From Hofstenia miamia (taxonomy: Eukaryota; Xenacoelomorpha; Acoela): a stretch of DNA of 64,000 nucleotides. A program made the position numbers and the translations under genes. The notes under the pieces were generated by a model that was not told the origin of the DNA, made no database searches, and worked only from the letters and a program-made list of their open reading frames with translations. Position 1 is the stretch's first letter, and the number at the start of each line of letters is the position of its first letter. The stretch spans positions 351,991 through 415,990 of the forward strand of contig SCFE01000083.1 in assembly GCA_004352715.1 (NCBI GenBank), given 5' to 3'. This document shows positions 11,463 to 23,760 of this stretch, in pieces.

Positions 11463-12266
11463 CCCAGATAACAATTTAAAGGATAAACAACGTTGTTTTG
11501 GGTTGTTATGTGGTTGTTTTATGTGTCAAAAACAACGTTGTTTTAATGTCGAAATAGTACCATTTCATTGGTCGAAACAACATTGCTTCAACAACGTCAC
11601 ATTATGTTGCTTTTTGGTTGTTTTTTATGAATGAAACAGCAACATTTTGAGGTTGTAACAATGTTGTTTTATGTTGTCACATGATTGTCTTAGCATTACT
11701 TTTATAAGCAAAAATAAATTTTATATTGCTTAGCTGTTCAAACATTGCATTTAAACAAACACAAGCCCAACAAAGGGCAGACCATTATCTTTGAGATACT
11801 GTCATGCATGTTCATTGCAAACATTTGTTAAAAATTTAAATGAAAGTCTTGTATATAAATGATAACAATGAGCATAAAAATGTCCCAAATTTAACAAAAA
11901 TGTAAAACTCTAAAATTAAGCACAATTTTGTAATAGTACTTTCTTAAAGTCGTAAAAATCTCTTCAGCTCAATAGTAACTTATGTTATTTAACTCTCAAT
12001 ATCAAGGTGTCCAAATATTCATGAATAAATTATTTTGAAAATTCACTTATCTGGTATATATTATATTTTTCACAAATTAAAAATTTCATAAAAGGTTTTG
12101 CAAATCCTTTTTTATATAAAACTAACAATATGAATTTTATTTGCAAGCATCTGCTCACTGATTATTTTTTACTAAAGTTGTTATTAGGATGTTAGTGGTT
12201 GCTGCAACAACCAAAAGTATGAAACAACTACAAACAACATAAAAACAGCCAAAATTGTTATCTGGG
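11463..12266. mobile_element. Non-autonomous DNA transposon (MITE), TA target duplication
   Basis: The left end CCCAGATAACAATTT is the reverse complement of the right end AAATTGTTATCTGGG, apart from one inserted A. Each end is flanked outside by TA (11461-11462 and 12267-12268). The first 220 bases hold degenerate copies of AACAACGTTGTTTT and related TTGTTATGTTGTT units. The last 70 bases hold the same kind of units in inverted sense. There is no transposase. TA duplication fits Tc1/mariner-like or IS630/ISL2EU-type hosts; the superfamily cannot be decided here. Confidence 0.8.
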
Positions 12267-12268
12267 TA

Positions 12269-13935
12269 TATGAATGAGACTGGGGTTTTCAATAATCAGC
12301 AAATGTTGCAGAGAGATTAAGCATTTAATTGGAAAAATCCAAATTGATCAGTGCTTTTTGTATTTGAGCTCAGTTTATGCAGTCTAGAAATGAATATTTG
12401 CAAGCATAATATCTAAAAATAATTTTTACAGTTCCATCATAAATGCTGAGTATGGTGTTGATTTAAGTATTTATGCTTTTTTTTCTAGTGATGTGTTCCT
12501 GAGTATCCATCAATGCCATAATAAAATGCTCACAATGTATGATTGAGCTTTAAGTCACAATCACAGAAATTCCAAATGCATAAATAACTGCAATGTGGAC
12601 TGCATGGATATCACAGATACTCTTACTTTTTAATCAATTTCATAATTGTTGTGTTTTCATTGTGGCAAACAGACATTAAAACAGCCAGTGCACTGCAGCA
12701 ATATCATAGCCAATGACAGAGTAGAATCTTATTGCAGAACTCCTGCTAAATGTAATAGCTAATGCTTGCAAGGTGTGTGATAGCTATAACTAAGTGCTAT
12801 ATACTTAACCTAAGTTAAAAGAATTGCACCAGCCAAGTTGTAATACATCTAGGTATCCTTCAACTATGCAAACAAATTTAGAAATACATCATGTTAATAA
12901 ATATAAAGTCAAGATAAAAAGTAAAATGAATTTACTGAAACTAAATTGAATAGAACAAAAATGACCAAATCACACCTATTTATATAAACTAAAATTGATA
13001 CTATCAATAAAGACAGTTTTCTGCTATTAATTTTACTGTGCAAGAATTACCAGATGTTCAAACTACAATATATAGCACTGTTGTTGTTTTGCCAAATTAT
13101 CAATAGGAATAATATCAAATGATTACTATTAAAAATTAAGTAATTATAGAGTCAAGAAAAATGTTTAATGTCTTTATGCCACAGTAAATATATATACATA
13201 TATATATATATATACAAATAAATTTACAAATTTTTACTATGGGAAATGCAAAAACCTTACATTTGGTGGGGAACTGCCTGAAAGTTCTAAGGCAATTAGT
13301 GGAAATCACACTTTTTCCCAAAATACCTATTTTTTGGCCATTGCACCCATAGTATTCCCTTGAACTTATATATAATTACAGTGGAGATAGGCAAATAATG
13401 ACAACAAAAGTTGACAGAAATATGAACTTCTTGCAACCCATTATTGAAAGAGCAATGGATTTTTGGAAGGAAAGTATATTTAATAAACCATAATGCTGTC
13501 TATACTCCTACTTAATTATTTGAATATTAATAAATTATGAAATTGAAGATCATTTCCAACATTTCAAGAGTGTAACTATTACACTACTAAACTTTTTGTG
13601 GTAGAATCATCAATTGAAATATGCTTAATATAAACATTTATAATAGCAATATTGGTTTTAGAAATCCCCAAATAATGATGTGGGTTTTTATCTAATAAAA
13701 AATCTAATGATGCTATGTATTCTGATTAATAATTTCTTGTTATGCAATATTCAGATAAAGAGTCAATTGCTGAACAAGATAATCTAAGTTCAGTGCAATA
13801 ATCTGACATTTGCACTTTCTTATCTGAAGAACTGGTTGATATCTAAAATAATTAGTTTAATACATATACTGTTTGGACCTTCCTATGCCTGAGATCACCT
13901 ATGCCTATGAGCAATATTTTTAGATGAAGCACTTG
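12269..13935. other. AT-rich stretch with a (TA)n run
   Basis: A (TA)n microsatellite lies at about 13188-13216. No gene was recognised. CpG is almost absent here and TpG/CpA frequent. Confidence 0.4.
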
Positions 13936-14049
13936 CAATTGAAAAACTAGAAATTCTTTGTATAGTAAGTTTTTGCATGATAGTGAATGAAATTTTTGGT
14001 GATTTTGGCCTGCAAGCAAAAAACTGTGGCATTATTCAGTCATTTATAA

Positions 14050-14923
14050 TGTAGAATCACACAGAACATCTAGGAGATCAAGAGGTATGAAGGTTGTGAA
14101 GAATTACCATCGCCAAGAGTGGCCTGAACTCTAACAAAACAAATGAAGATTGGTAGTTTGCCAATTTCACTGTAGAAAAATGATCCAAAACCATTTCCAA
14201 GAAGGCATTCCAGCTAGCAAGTAAATCATTAGAAACCATCCTAACCAGATAAGGTGCTAATTGCATGTCTCAAGTTTAATTTCTAGCCCAATAACAACTT
14301 TAGCTCAGTGTTCTTGTTATCTCAGCTCATGTAATAGGATATAATAATGTGTAATTACCATGTATTTGCATATGCCAACTGCATCTTATATTTGCATAGT
14401 GTGTTGTTAAGTGCATGTACAATCAATTAAATATAAAGTTCTTATATTCCCTACACCTATGCTTAGCCTTAAAGTTACCACAATATGGGCTCACATCTGT
14501 CAAGGAGTGAGTTATCACCCCAGGCACAGCAGAGTCATCCCACATTATTACTGGATCTTACAAGCAACTACTTATCATATTAATAACAATGTTAAAAAGA
14601 GTGGGTAATATAAAGTAAGTAGAGAAGAAAAAGTTATCCAGTGAGAATGAAATTTATTTGACAATTGCAACAATGAGTTCCCTATTTTTAAACAGAGCAA
14701 AAGGTAAATATTTACTGTTTACAAAACTCACTTAATTCCTTTGCAAATTCAATGAGCAATTTACACATACACTTTAATCAAGGGAACAATTATAGCAAAT
14801 TCAAAACCTAAGTTTGAAATACTAAAAATCAATAAAAATCACAAAATAAATAATGGGAATAGCATTGAATTGATCAAGGAGAGTGCCAATAAAATAAAAT
14901 AAAGGGCCCTGAGTGACTCTACA
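14050..14923 (-). repeat. D 3' LTR
   Basis: Starts TGTAGAATCACAC and ends GAGTGACTCTACA in plus-strand reading, matching the 5' LTR at 26180-27083 over its length with scattered substitutions and one short deletion. A second copy at 15681-16554 belongs to the duplicated assembly block, not to a separate insertion. Confidence 0.9.
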
Positions 14924-14940
14924 TGCCCCCCATTGCAAAG
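14924..14940 (-). other. Polypurine tract of D
   Basis: The minus strand reads CTTTGCAATGGGGGGCA immediately before the 3' LTR, as expected for the plus-strand primer of reverse transcription. The ORF3 stop codon (TAA) directly abuts it. Confidence 0.8.
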
Positions 14941-15154
14941 TTAAATTTGCAGTAACAATTGGACAGTAGGAGCACACAACAACTTTTGGGCTTCTTTGAC
15001 CATTTCTTTTGCCAGCACATCATCCCAAGATGAAACCTCTGCATAATGTGGTTGCTGAGTTACTTGCATGAGCACCTCCCATTGTGTGACAGTTTCACTG
15101 CATAGCCTGAAGTACTTTAGCTCTGGTAGCCTTTGAACTAATGGGGCAATTTCA

Positions 15155-15508
15155 TCATGACATGTTTAATCTCTGAGTAAATGTATCATAAAAACATTCA
15201 TATAACCTGAGGCCCTTGAGGGTGATGAGGAGTGTCATTAAGGCATTGGTATCAGAGGTGTGGGCATCCACTGCACTGATTCTTGTGTTGGGGTAAAAGT
15301 GGAGGAAAACCTCCCATAATGATCCCATTTGGGTAGTGTGGTCATTGATGCTGGCATGGAACATTGTGATTATTTCAATGTGCTTCATGCCATCATAGTA
15401 TTGAGTAATCATTTCAGCATTGTTTGTCCACATTAAGTCTCCTCCTGCCTGGAACAGAATTACAACATGAGGATCTAGATAATTGATGGTTTGGTGGATC
15501 TTCTCCAA
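15155..15508 (-). pseudogene. ORF3 of D, segment with the proposed Exo II and Exo III motifs
   Basis: About 117 codons collinear with A at 44200-43897 and with B at 38430-38113. It carries VILFQAGGDLMW, then YYDGMKHIEIITM, a block ending in FYPNTRI, and AHTSDTNALMTLL. Copies A and B have two additional residues between the His and Asp (AHTCKADA, GHTSRADTQMM), giving the canonical H-x4-D. The frame stops at 15155 within sequence that continues in another frame, so a frameshift or stop separates it from the C-terminal tail. Confidence 0.6.
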
Positions 15509-16699
15509 TTGGGTAGAGATGGGCTGCCCCTTCTGAAATATATCTTTTATAGTAAGTTTTCCATTACAATTGAAAAACTAGAAATTCTTTGTATAGTAAG
15601 TTTTTGCATGATAGTGAATGAAATTTTTGGTGATTTTGGCCTGCAAGCAAAAAACTGTGGCATTATTCAGTCATTTATAATGTAGAATCACACAGAACAT
15701 CTAGGAGATCAAGAGGTATGAAGGTTGTGAAGAATTACCATCGCCAAGAGTGGCCTGAACTCTAACAAAACAAATGAAGATTGGTAGTTTGCCAATTTCA
15801 CTGTAGAAAAATGATCCAAAACCATTTCCAAGAAGGCATTCCAGCTAGCAAGTAAATCATTAGAAACCATCCTAACCAGATAAGGTGCTAATTGCATGTC
15901 TCAAGTTTAATTTCTAGCCCAATAACAACTTTAGCTCAGTGTTCTTGTTATCTCAGCTCATGTAATAGGATATAATAATGTGTAATTACCATGTATTTGC
16001 ATATGCCAACTGCATCTTATATTTGCATAGTGTGTTGTTAAGTGCATGTACAATCAATTAAATATAAAGTTCTTATATTCCCTACACCTATGCTTAGCCT
16101 TAAAGTTACCACAATATGGGCTCACATCTGTCAAGGAGTGAGTTATCACCCCAGGCACAGCAGAGTCATCCCACATTATTACTGGATCTTACAAGCAACT
16201 ACTTATCATATTAATAACAATGTTAAAAAGAGTGGGTAATATAAAGTAAGTAGAGAAGAAAAAGTTATCCAGTGAGAATGAAATTTATTTGACAATTGCA
16301 ACAATGAGTTCCCTATTTTTAAACAGAGCAAAAGGTAAATATTTACTGTTTACAAAACTCACTTAATTCCTTTGCAAATTCAATGAGCAATTTACACATA
16401 CACTTTAATCAAGGGAACAATTATAGCAAATTCAAAACCTAAGTTTGAAATACTAAAAATCAATAAAAATCACAAAATAAATAATGGGAATAGCATTGAA
16501 TTGATCAAGGAGAGTGCCAATAAAATAAAATAAAGGGCCCTGAGTGACTCTACATGCCCCCCATTGCAAAGTTAAATTTGCAGTAACAATTGGACAGTAG
16601 GAGCACACAACAACTTTTGGGCTTCTTTGACCATTTCTTTTGCCAGCACATCATCCCAAGATGAAACCTCTGCATAATGTGGTTGCTGAGTTACTTGCN

Positions 16700-17924
16700 G
16701 AAATATATCTTTTATAGTAAGTTTTCCATTAATGTAGACTTGTTCAGGATTTCCACCTTCTAACAATGTATCACAGGTTTCCTTATATTCTTTAGTTTGC
16801 ATCACCTTGTTGACTTCAGCGGCAGTTGACACATAGTTAATACAATCAGAGAGATTGGCAGAAACCTTTTTCCTTCCACAACAGACTCTCCAGGATGGCA
16901 GGATTAGTGGGGTCAACAGACAAGGAGGCGGAAAACAGAGGAGGTTATTCTTCACAACATTATCTTCCAGTTGTGCAAAGCTTGACTTGTCCTTGAGGGA
17001 GGCTGTACCAATGGTATCAGGGTAGTTGATTTTGGCTACTTGAATTGATTCCCAAAAAGCTCTATGGAGTCCATGGCTCCGTAAGTTTTCTATCTGAGGC
17101 ATTGTGATGTGTAGATGGGCTGTGGTGCACTCTATGTCCAGGGCAAGCTGTTGCCCTGGTAATAGTAGGAGGACCAGTTCTTCTTTGGTAAGCATCTCAG
17201 TAAAACACCATTTCATAAGACCTAGTACATCATTGTTGCTATTATGCTCAACAACTTGATCAATGATTGCTGGCTTGTCAGCAAACTTGTTGGGGTTGTG
17301 CTTGATTGTGAGGATCCTTTCATTGTCAGTAAGGGACCAAGCAGGCATAAGTTTTTGTGAGACTTCAACTCCAGAAAACTTTTTCAAGTTAACAGCTTTG
17401 ATCAAGGCTCTGGTTGCTAGTGACACTTCTATTGCTGACAAGGATAAGAGTTCTTCCTCACAATAGAACTGCTCAGGTGACTTCATTGTCTGTCCTAGGA
17501 CAGTGATGGGGATGATTTTGCCATCTTTGGTTGCCTGTTGCTGAGTCTTTGTTAGCTGGCTATATCTGCACTCTGGATAGTTAAGGCGCTCTAAGTTGAA
17601 CAAGATCTCTGTGCATGTATGAATGCCATAGAAAATGACAAGCTCAAGGAAATGCTTAGTTGAGCCATGCTTGTGGCACATGAGTTGGCTGGTGCACAGA
17701 GGCACGGATTTGGAGTTTAGTGATGGAAACTTGGATTCAGTGGTGGCTCCCCACATATACATTTTGAGTGTATTTGAGGAGATATTTAAGTCTGAAAAGG
17801 TTACTCCTAACCAGTTCATGATCATTTGTGGTGGAAGATGACCAAGTGGGCCACAAGATCCAATGAGGCAAGCATGGAAGCAGGCAGCTAGCATGAGTGT
17901 AGCAACCAATTTTTTACCTTCCAA
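16700..17924 (-). pseudogene. ORF3 of D, central open segment with D-x-E motif
   Basis: The longest open piece of D's ORF3, about 400 codons. Near its start it has WGATTE, a motif found in A and C as WGATSE and WGATCD. After LTKEELVLLLLPGQQLALDI comes the D-x-E box, then NYPDTIGTA, which is also conserved (NYPATIGLA in A, NYPVSIGIT in C). The segment ends VYINGKLTIKDIF, equivalent to VYIEGNITPDQLY in A. A hydrophobic N-terminal stretch (LVATLMLAACF) is not conserved in the other copies, so it is not evidence of a signal peptide. Confidence 0.6.
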
Positions 17925-18801
17925 GCAGTGGGACCAATGGCAATCTCATGAGGGCATTGTTTGGCGAGTTTTTCTCAAGTCAGCTTGTCCAAAGGCAACT
18001 GAATCTGTGGATTGACCATAAGAAAAGCGGCTAATATCCACATAGCTCCACATGATTGAATTGCTGGTGCAAATTTCTTGAAAAACAACTTTTCGGAAAA
18101 GTTCTGATGGTCCTGCATATTGTGTAAGAGATGTAACTCTGCTAGGACTATTTCAACTGAGCAATGGTACTGAGAGTTGGGGGTGCAGATATTAATTGTA
18201 GGAAATTCTGCTTCCAGGTTGTGATCTGCCTTAAGGTTCATCTGAACCTCATCAATTTCCTTAATGTGGCTGTGCTCTGTGAAAAGGCAAAGCTTATGTG
18301 AAGATCTGATACATAAGAGAGGCTGAGCAGATTGATGTTAATTGACTCCAGGGTCTGGGCATGGATGCATGCATCTATATTCAAGCAAGTATTGACTGTG
18401 AGGCAGTGTGTGGGGATCTTCTTGCACATGAGCAGGTCTGTATAGATGAGCTTGTTGGCTGAAATAACATTAGTGTTGTACATACTAGTTGGCCTGTATG
18501 AACTGCTGTAGAGGACTGTGAAATTCTCCATGTGAAAGTGTAAGTTCTCAACTTTGTCCAGGATATTGTCTTGGTACTCCTCTTTCAAAAACATTATGAG
18601 GCAGATATTCTCAACTTTAGCAAGCTGGTAAGTGATCTTGATTTTCTCCATGATTTTGAGGTGGGTAACCTCATTTACATGAAAGAAGTAAACAATTAAC
18701 AGGTTGTCAAAATCAATGTTAATACACTTGAATTTTTTAATCTTCTCTTTACTGTTCAGCAATTTGCACAGATGGGACAGGTTAAAATCTTTGTCAAACA
18801 T

Positions 18802-19860
18802 AGTGTGGACTGTGCTTCACCAATAGGGTTGTGCCATACCACCTTGCATTTTCAAATCATAACAAATAATAGTGTTAATCTTGGGCTTACATTCTGCATC
18901 AATAATGAAAGGAATAACATCAACAGAACACATTAGTGCTTTAGTGTTAAACGTCCATCACAGCTTGTTTCTAGTTTCCTCAGACAGGTTATCTTGAACC
19001 CAATGGACTGCCTTTTGTGTCACGATGAAGTATGTGTGTAATATCTCATCCCCAACCTTTGATGTTTTCACTTTTCTTTCCTCAGCTTTCTTGGATTGAA
19101 TGCTAGTTGAGTCACAGGAGGAAGGACCAGGACTAGGAGGGGTTTTGAGTCAACTTGGGATGGGGTTATGTTACTAATTTGAGCAAAAGGCACTCTAGTC
19201 TCCTCAGAGTCCCACACAAAGAGTTGTCTCTGTGTGTAGTCATCTGAGGTCCACTCCTGCTCAGAGAGTTGTCTCTGAGCATAGTTGCAGGAAGTCCACT
19301 CCTGAGGGGAGAGCTGTCTCCTCTTGTAGTGGCGGCTGCTACTGCTGGAGTCCTCTGCTGGGTGCTCTCAATTTTGTGAGGTGCTTTCATCTATTTGTCT
19401 CAATGTTGTTGCTCAGCTCATTTCATCTCATGGATTCATCTGTCTTCAAACATGGCATCTGATTGGTGGATTGCTTTCTGATCATTTCATGGTTGCTAAA
19501 CAAAGATATAAGATTAAGGTGTCAATCCTGGGTATTTAAATGATCTAAATATCTCTGGTTTCTAGCTTTTTGTTTAGGCAAAATATGAGTAGCTATAATG
19601 TTGCTATTATTACTGAGGTTACTATCATACTCAACCTGTGTAAGGTAGTCTTCCTCACATTCAGTGAGGTTGTCATAATACTCAATTTCATTTACCCTGT
19701 TGTTGACAAGGGAAAACTTGTTATTATTGTCAATGACTGCATTATGTATATCTTTAATAGTTCATCTAAGTTGCTGAAAATGGACAACTTTACCATTATC
19801 TAGTAAGTACCAGTGGTGATCTAATACTTTTGATATAATGAAAGGTCCTTGCCAATTAGT
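18802..19860 (-). other. D integrase-ORF3 linker and ORF3 N terminus
   Basis: 19166-19390 (minus) is low-complexity and contains degenerate repeats of a 14-16 residue unit around RDNSLSRSG/RGDSSPLRSG. About 18802-19080 still reads as ORF3 N-terminal sequence in broken frames. 19400-19860 is the decayed C-terminal tail of integrase. Confidence 0.45.
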
Positions 19861-19869
19861 GGCAAGTTT

Positions 19870-20800
19870 TCACACCTGATTGGCATCAGTAATCTGATGA
19901 GGGAAATAGGCAAAGACAGAATCTCCTTGCTTGTGGATTTTGCTGTACAATTTCTTATCAAAGTTCCTTTTCTGGTGAATAACTGATTGGTTGATATTCC
20001 AGCATATAGTAAGATTTACTTCCTGAAATTCCTGTAACATCTGGTTCACAAAATTCTCCAAGGTAGGTTTATTGTAATCCAGGAGCATTATAGATAGCAG
20101 CATGCTCACCTCCCAGCCAAACATAGCCTTAAAAGGACTAACTTTAGTGGTAAAGTGAACAGCAGTATTATAAAAGAACTCTACCACCTCTATTGCTTGT
20201 TTCCAATTCTGACCAGCAGCTCAGGCCAAAGCAACTCCTATCAGCCTGATGATGGTATGATTCAATTGCTTGATGACACTGTTTGATTGAGGATGATATG
20301 CAGTAGTGAAGTCGTGCACAATTTCCAGTTCTTTCATGAGGGTGGCCATCAGGTTATTTTCAAATTGAGGACCAAGGTTGGAGACTAACCTTTCCATAGG
20401 TCTGAACTTGAAGATCCACTCCTTTACAACTTTTTCTCTGATGACTTCAATTGTAGTATTATCAAGCAGGATGAGCCTCACATATTTTGTGAAGTGGTCA
20501 ATCAGGACCAGAAGATACTGAAATCCCTCTTCATCTCTCAATAATTTCTCTAAGTCCATATGGACTACTTTGTTCATTCATTCAGTGACCTGACTGTGGA
20601 GTTTGGCTCTTTGTTCCAGAAAATGTCTGGCTTCCTGAAGCAGGCATGCTTTGCACTTGTCTATGACGTCCCAAATGGTAGCTCATATTCCTATAGTAAT
20701 GTAGTGAGCATTAAAAGTTCGTTCAGTCTGGATGATTCCTAAGTGACCTTGCTTGTGGATCTTCTGGATGAGATCCCTCTTAAAATATTCTGGAATAGCC
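19870..20800 (-). pseudogene. Integrase of D
   Basis: DDE integrase of the Ty3/gypsy type. A zinc-finger remnant with HKQGHLGIIQTERTF lies near 20760-20690. The core is at 20577-20221 with HMDLEKL (first Asp kept), VSNLGPQF (second Asp changed to Asn) and TAYHPQSNSVIKQLNH (catalytic Glu changed to Lys). The C-terminal half is at 20187-19870 with FYNTAVHFTTKVSPFKAMFG. Both catalytic losses are G-to-A changes at former CpG sites when compared with the intact copy A. Frames are broken between the pieces. Not functional. Confidence 0.85.
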
Positions 20801-21480
20801 AGCCAGTTATTTTGACTGTGAGCATAGAGAAGCCCAGCTTCAATAACTTTCCAGTGGTAGTGCTGGAAGTATCTTTTAGCAATATCACTTACAGCATGAT
20901 TTGGGTTTGTTACTTTCTCAATAATTTCTGACAGGATCTTATCATGTAGTTGATAGATGGCAACTTCCTTTTCAGATATCTCTTCCTTCACCAGGATGGG
21001 GAGGATCACTTTCCTGTTTTGATCAGCATTGATTTCAGAAAGAAGTTTGTAATCACATGCTGGGATGAACCTGAAAGGAGTCTTTTCACCAGGCAGCTTC
21101 CTGAGATCTCTCTCATAGCTGGGAAGGGTGGTAAAATAGTCTGCATTAAGGTGGAGTTTCCCTGGATGGTGAAGTCTTTTAAATACTCTAGCCACAAGGC
21201 AACTATGTTTGATTTGTCCCTGGAAAACTTTTTGAGCCATGCTAGCACAGAGTTATTGGTGTAAACAGTGAACTGGTTACCTAAAATGAAGAAGCAGAAC
21301 TTCTTCAGGTTCTCAAAAATGCTAGCATCTCGGATTTAGTAGCACCATAATTTAACTCAGCACTTCAGAGCTTACAGCTGAGGTACTGCACTGGGCTTTC
21401 TTGACAGTTGATAATCTGGCTTAAGACACCACTGATGGCAATGGAGCTCATGTTGCAATAGACTGTCAGCAGGCTTCATA
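20683..21480 (-). pseudogene. RNase H and linker of D
   Basis: The RNase H C-terminal half includes ELNYGATKSEMLAF and TNNSVLAWL, where the usual TDN has become TNN. It is followed by the region LPGEKTPFRFIPACDYKL... and the conserved linker LPILVKEEISEKE that leads to the integrase zinc finger. The N-terminal part of RNase H is missing together with the RT palm. Several stops. Confidence 0.75.
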
Positions 21481-21884
21481 GGTATCTGCCAATAGGCTTT
21501 ACAGTGGTCTAAGCATGAGAACAAGCTCTATTTGCTGGCATCATATAAGAGATCCTCAATGTGAGGTAAAGGATATGCATCATTGATGGTGATATCATTA
21601 AATCTTCTGAAATCAACACAAAGGCAGTACTTCTCACCTTGGTGAATGAATACTGTGGGTGCCTCATAAGGGCTGTTGCTGTTCTGAATAATACCACTCT
21701 CTATTAGATCACTGAGGATCTGTTCATATTCTGCCTGTAAGTTTTCTGGTACTTGCTGAACTGGCAACCAAATGGGGCAATTACTTTTGGTTTTAATTGC
21801 GTGTTGTTCCCCAACAGCCTTATCAACACTGATTGAGCCATAATTGAACACATCATGGTGCTGGCGCAAAAAAGCAGTGAGCAC
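21481..21884 (-). pseudogene. Reverse transcriptase of D, fingers only
   Basis: Recognisable RT N-terminal blocks: LQAEYEQILSDLIESGIIQ, PTVFIHQGEKYCLCVDFRRF, DAYPLPHIEDLL. Sequence then passes AYWQIPM and jumps into late RNase H near 21480, so the palm with the YxDD catalytic box has been deleted. Upstream 21885-22361 is the protease-RT spacer, in broken frames. Confidence 0.8.
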
Positions 21885-22361
21885 TTTGCATTCCTGGGGA
21901 CTCAGATGTCCATGAGTCTTCTCATTGACTACTGGAATCCATACCAGGTCACTGGGTTCACTGAGGTCATGAATAGCAGTGAGAACAGGTCAGCAAGTGG
22001 CAGCCTTCATTTTAAGTCAGACCAGAGTTGTAATGATGGAAATCTTGGTAGGATACATTTAGATTGAATGAGCAGAACTGTTTAGCATGGTAGCGTAAGT
22101 CTTGCCACAGGAGACATGACAGAGGTCTGGAGAAAAATGTATACCACAAAGGCTTTTCCCTCTTTGTCCAGAAATCATGACATTACCCTTATAAGGAGAG
22201 TTAGTAGTGACAGCAACTCATCACCAGTGCCAAGGTTCCACAACAATCTTTTTGTCTAACATTAGCAAAATTTCTTGGTTACAGATGGCTGTAAGCTCTT
22301 CCTGAGGCTTGCTTTCATGGATTGAGAATGTGTTATTTCTGTAGTCTATTAAGCAGGCGTT

Positions 22362-23322
22362 CCCCAGACAAAAATGAGAAATCCTCACAATATCCTAAAA
22401 ACATCACACTGCGACATAATTGCCATCGTAGCAATAACACAAGAACATTGCAATGTATCCTAAAACAATCCTAAATCTGTCCTAATGTCCGTCCAAAACA
22501 ATATCTCTAGGATGTCTCATTGAGACACCATGTGTCTCAACAAGACATTCTAAGGCTGTCTCAGCAGATGGGCTTCAGATTGTATCACAATGAAATACTT
22601 TGAGAATAGCAGAAAGCAAGATAGGTTAATGACCCTCACAATGACACCATTTATAACAGCAAAATACATTATTTCAATGTGTTTTGATGTGAATATAACC
22701 AATTATCATTAGCAAATTCTTTAAATAGCAATGACCAAGCTACTACAAAGCACACATAAGATTCTGCAGACCTAATTGCTTAGCACAGATGCACATAACA
22801 ATGCAAACAGCAAAGCAATTAGAAACACAAAGACATTTTGCACAGTCAAAACTAACAATAACTAACACAAACCACTAGTATTGATAATGGATTCCTTTCC
22901 AAAATATGTAATATCTAATTTATTTCATATGGATGATAGCTTTAAAACATCATATATATTCTTTAGCAATTTGGTCATAATTTTGGCAATAATAAATTTA
23001 TATTAAACATTTCAATTTTGAATAAAATTTGAAATCATTTTTTTGATTCAACATACAAGATTATAAAGTAACAAGGAGTTTTACAAATTTTCAAACAATT
23101 CAGAGTTAGTGCTGACATTTTGCATAAATTATTTTTACATTGCTTGAATTATACATTAATTCTGAAATGGCATCTCAATGTAATCTCATGAGATGTATCA
23201 GAGATAACCTAATGAGACATCTGCAGAACATCAGAATCCTAAAAGCATCTCACTAGGATATGAGACACCTGCGACATCAATAGGATGAGTTAGGATGCAT
23301 TTGCAACACTTGAAAATTGTTG
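22362..23322. mobile_element. Unclassified insertion with sub-terminal short repeats
   Basis: Interrupts the D polyprotein just after the protease block ending VILGNNF. The downstream match to that protein resumes left of 22362. It starts CCCCAGACAAAAATGAG. Both terminal 200 bases are rich in ATCCTA, GAGACA/TGTCTC and GACAT units, in opposite sense at the two ends. No clear terminal inverted repeat at the right side and no coding capacity. The right boundary is uncertain by about 15 bases. Possibly the same kind of element as 11463-12266. Confidence 0.55.
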
Positions 23323-23760
23323 CCAAGGATGACATCATATGGCAAGGGCCAATTACAAGTATCTACAACAATGAGATCCACTAGGAAACATTCTTGGCAA
23401 ATTCATAATTTGAGGTCATTTATTTGACCTTTCAGTGAAATGGTATTTCCCAACAAGCACATTGTAGATGGTGATAAATTATCTTTCTTCAAGCAAAGCA
23501 TGTCGCAACAGGTGTCACTTATTATGGAAGCAGAGGTTCCCATATTGATTGTAACATTAATTAAAAGTCCATTCACATCTGCAGGGATGACATTGGTACA
23601 CAATAACAAGGTAATTACCAAGACATCATGTGCACGGTTTTTGGAAGGCGGCACTCCATCTAATTTAAATGACTGATAGACTTGACTGGGTGTTGGGAGT
23701 ACACACTTCAGTTGATGGCTCTTCAATGATAAAACCATCTCCATTAGCCACTAGACAAAT
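23323..23760 (-). pseudogene. Aspartic protease of D
   Basis: The minus-strand frame 23744-23403 contains LLINVTINMGTSASIIS, equivalent to the DTGA-type active site (ATINTGAATLI in B, ATIDTSTLVSII in C). The catalytic Asp has become Met or Asn in this copy. It continues into LPYDVILGNNF, the conserved C-terminal beta strand motif, where the 22362-23322 insertion sits. Degenerate and inactive. Confidence 0.7.

Larger units (their letters stand above)
13936..16699. repeat. False tandem duplication around the D 3' LTR
   Basis: 13936-15067 and 15567-16698 are the same sequence at an offset of 1631 bases, and the second copy ends at a single n (16699). The 32 bases at 15535-15566 reappear at 16700-16731, exactly where ORF3 continues. 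Deleting about 15535-16699 restores ORF3 collinearity, so this is most simply an assembly artefact (haplotype or contig-end overlap). Confidence 0.75.
14941..19080 (-). pseudogene. ORF3 of D (conserved post-integrase protein, exonuclease-like C terminus)
   Basis: Lies in the env position, between integrase and PPT. It begins near 19080 with a block matching other copies (HTYFIVTQK; compare HPYFMATTK in A). Further blocks are at 18801-18238, 18241-17975 and 17924-16700, including KMYMWGATTES near 17750. LALDIECTT sits at 17130-17141 (D-x-E). After the false duplication, VVILFQAGGDLMW (Asp at 15437-15439) and AHTSDTNALMTLL (His 15260-15262, Asp 15251-15253) follow, then about 70 residues to the stop at 14941. 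The motif order is that of DEDDh 3'-5' exonucleases. In this copy H-to-D spacing is 2 residues short and several frameshifts are present, so it is inactive. Function is inferred from motifs only. Confidence 0.65.

Noticed and set aside
16572-17924. Hydrophobic N terminus of a D ORF3 segment as a signal peptide of an env protein
   Set aside because: It is internal to ORF3, is not conserved in A, B or C, and the protein lacks a transmembrane anchor.
19232-19462. Plus-strand frame over the D linker
   Set aside because: It is the antisense shadow of the repeat-rich linker.
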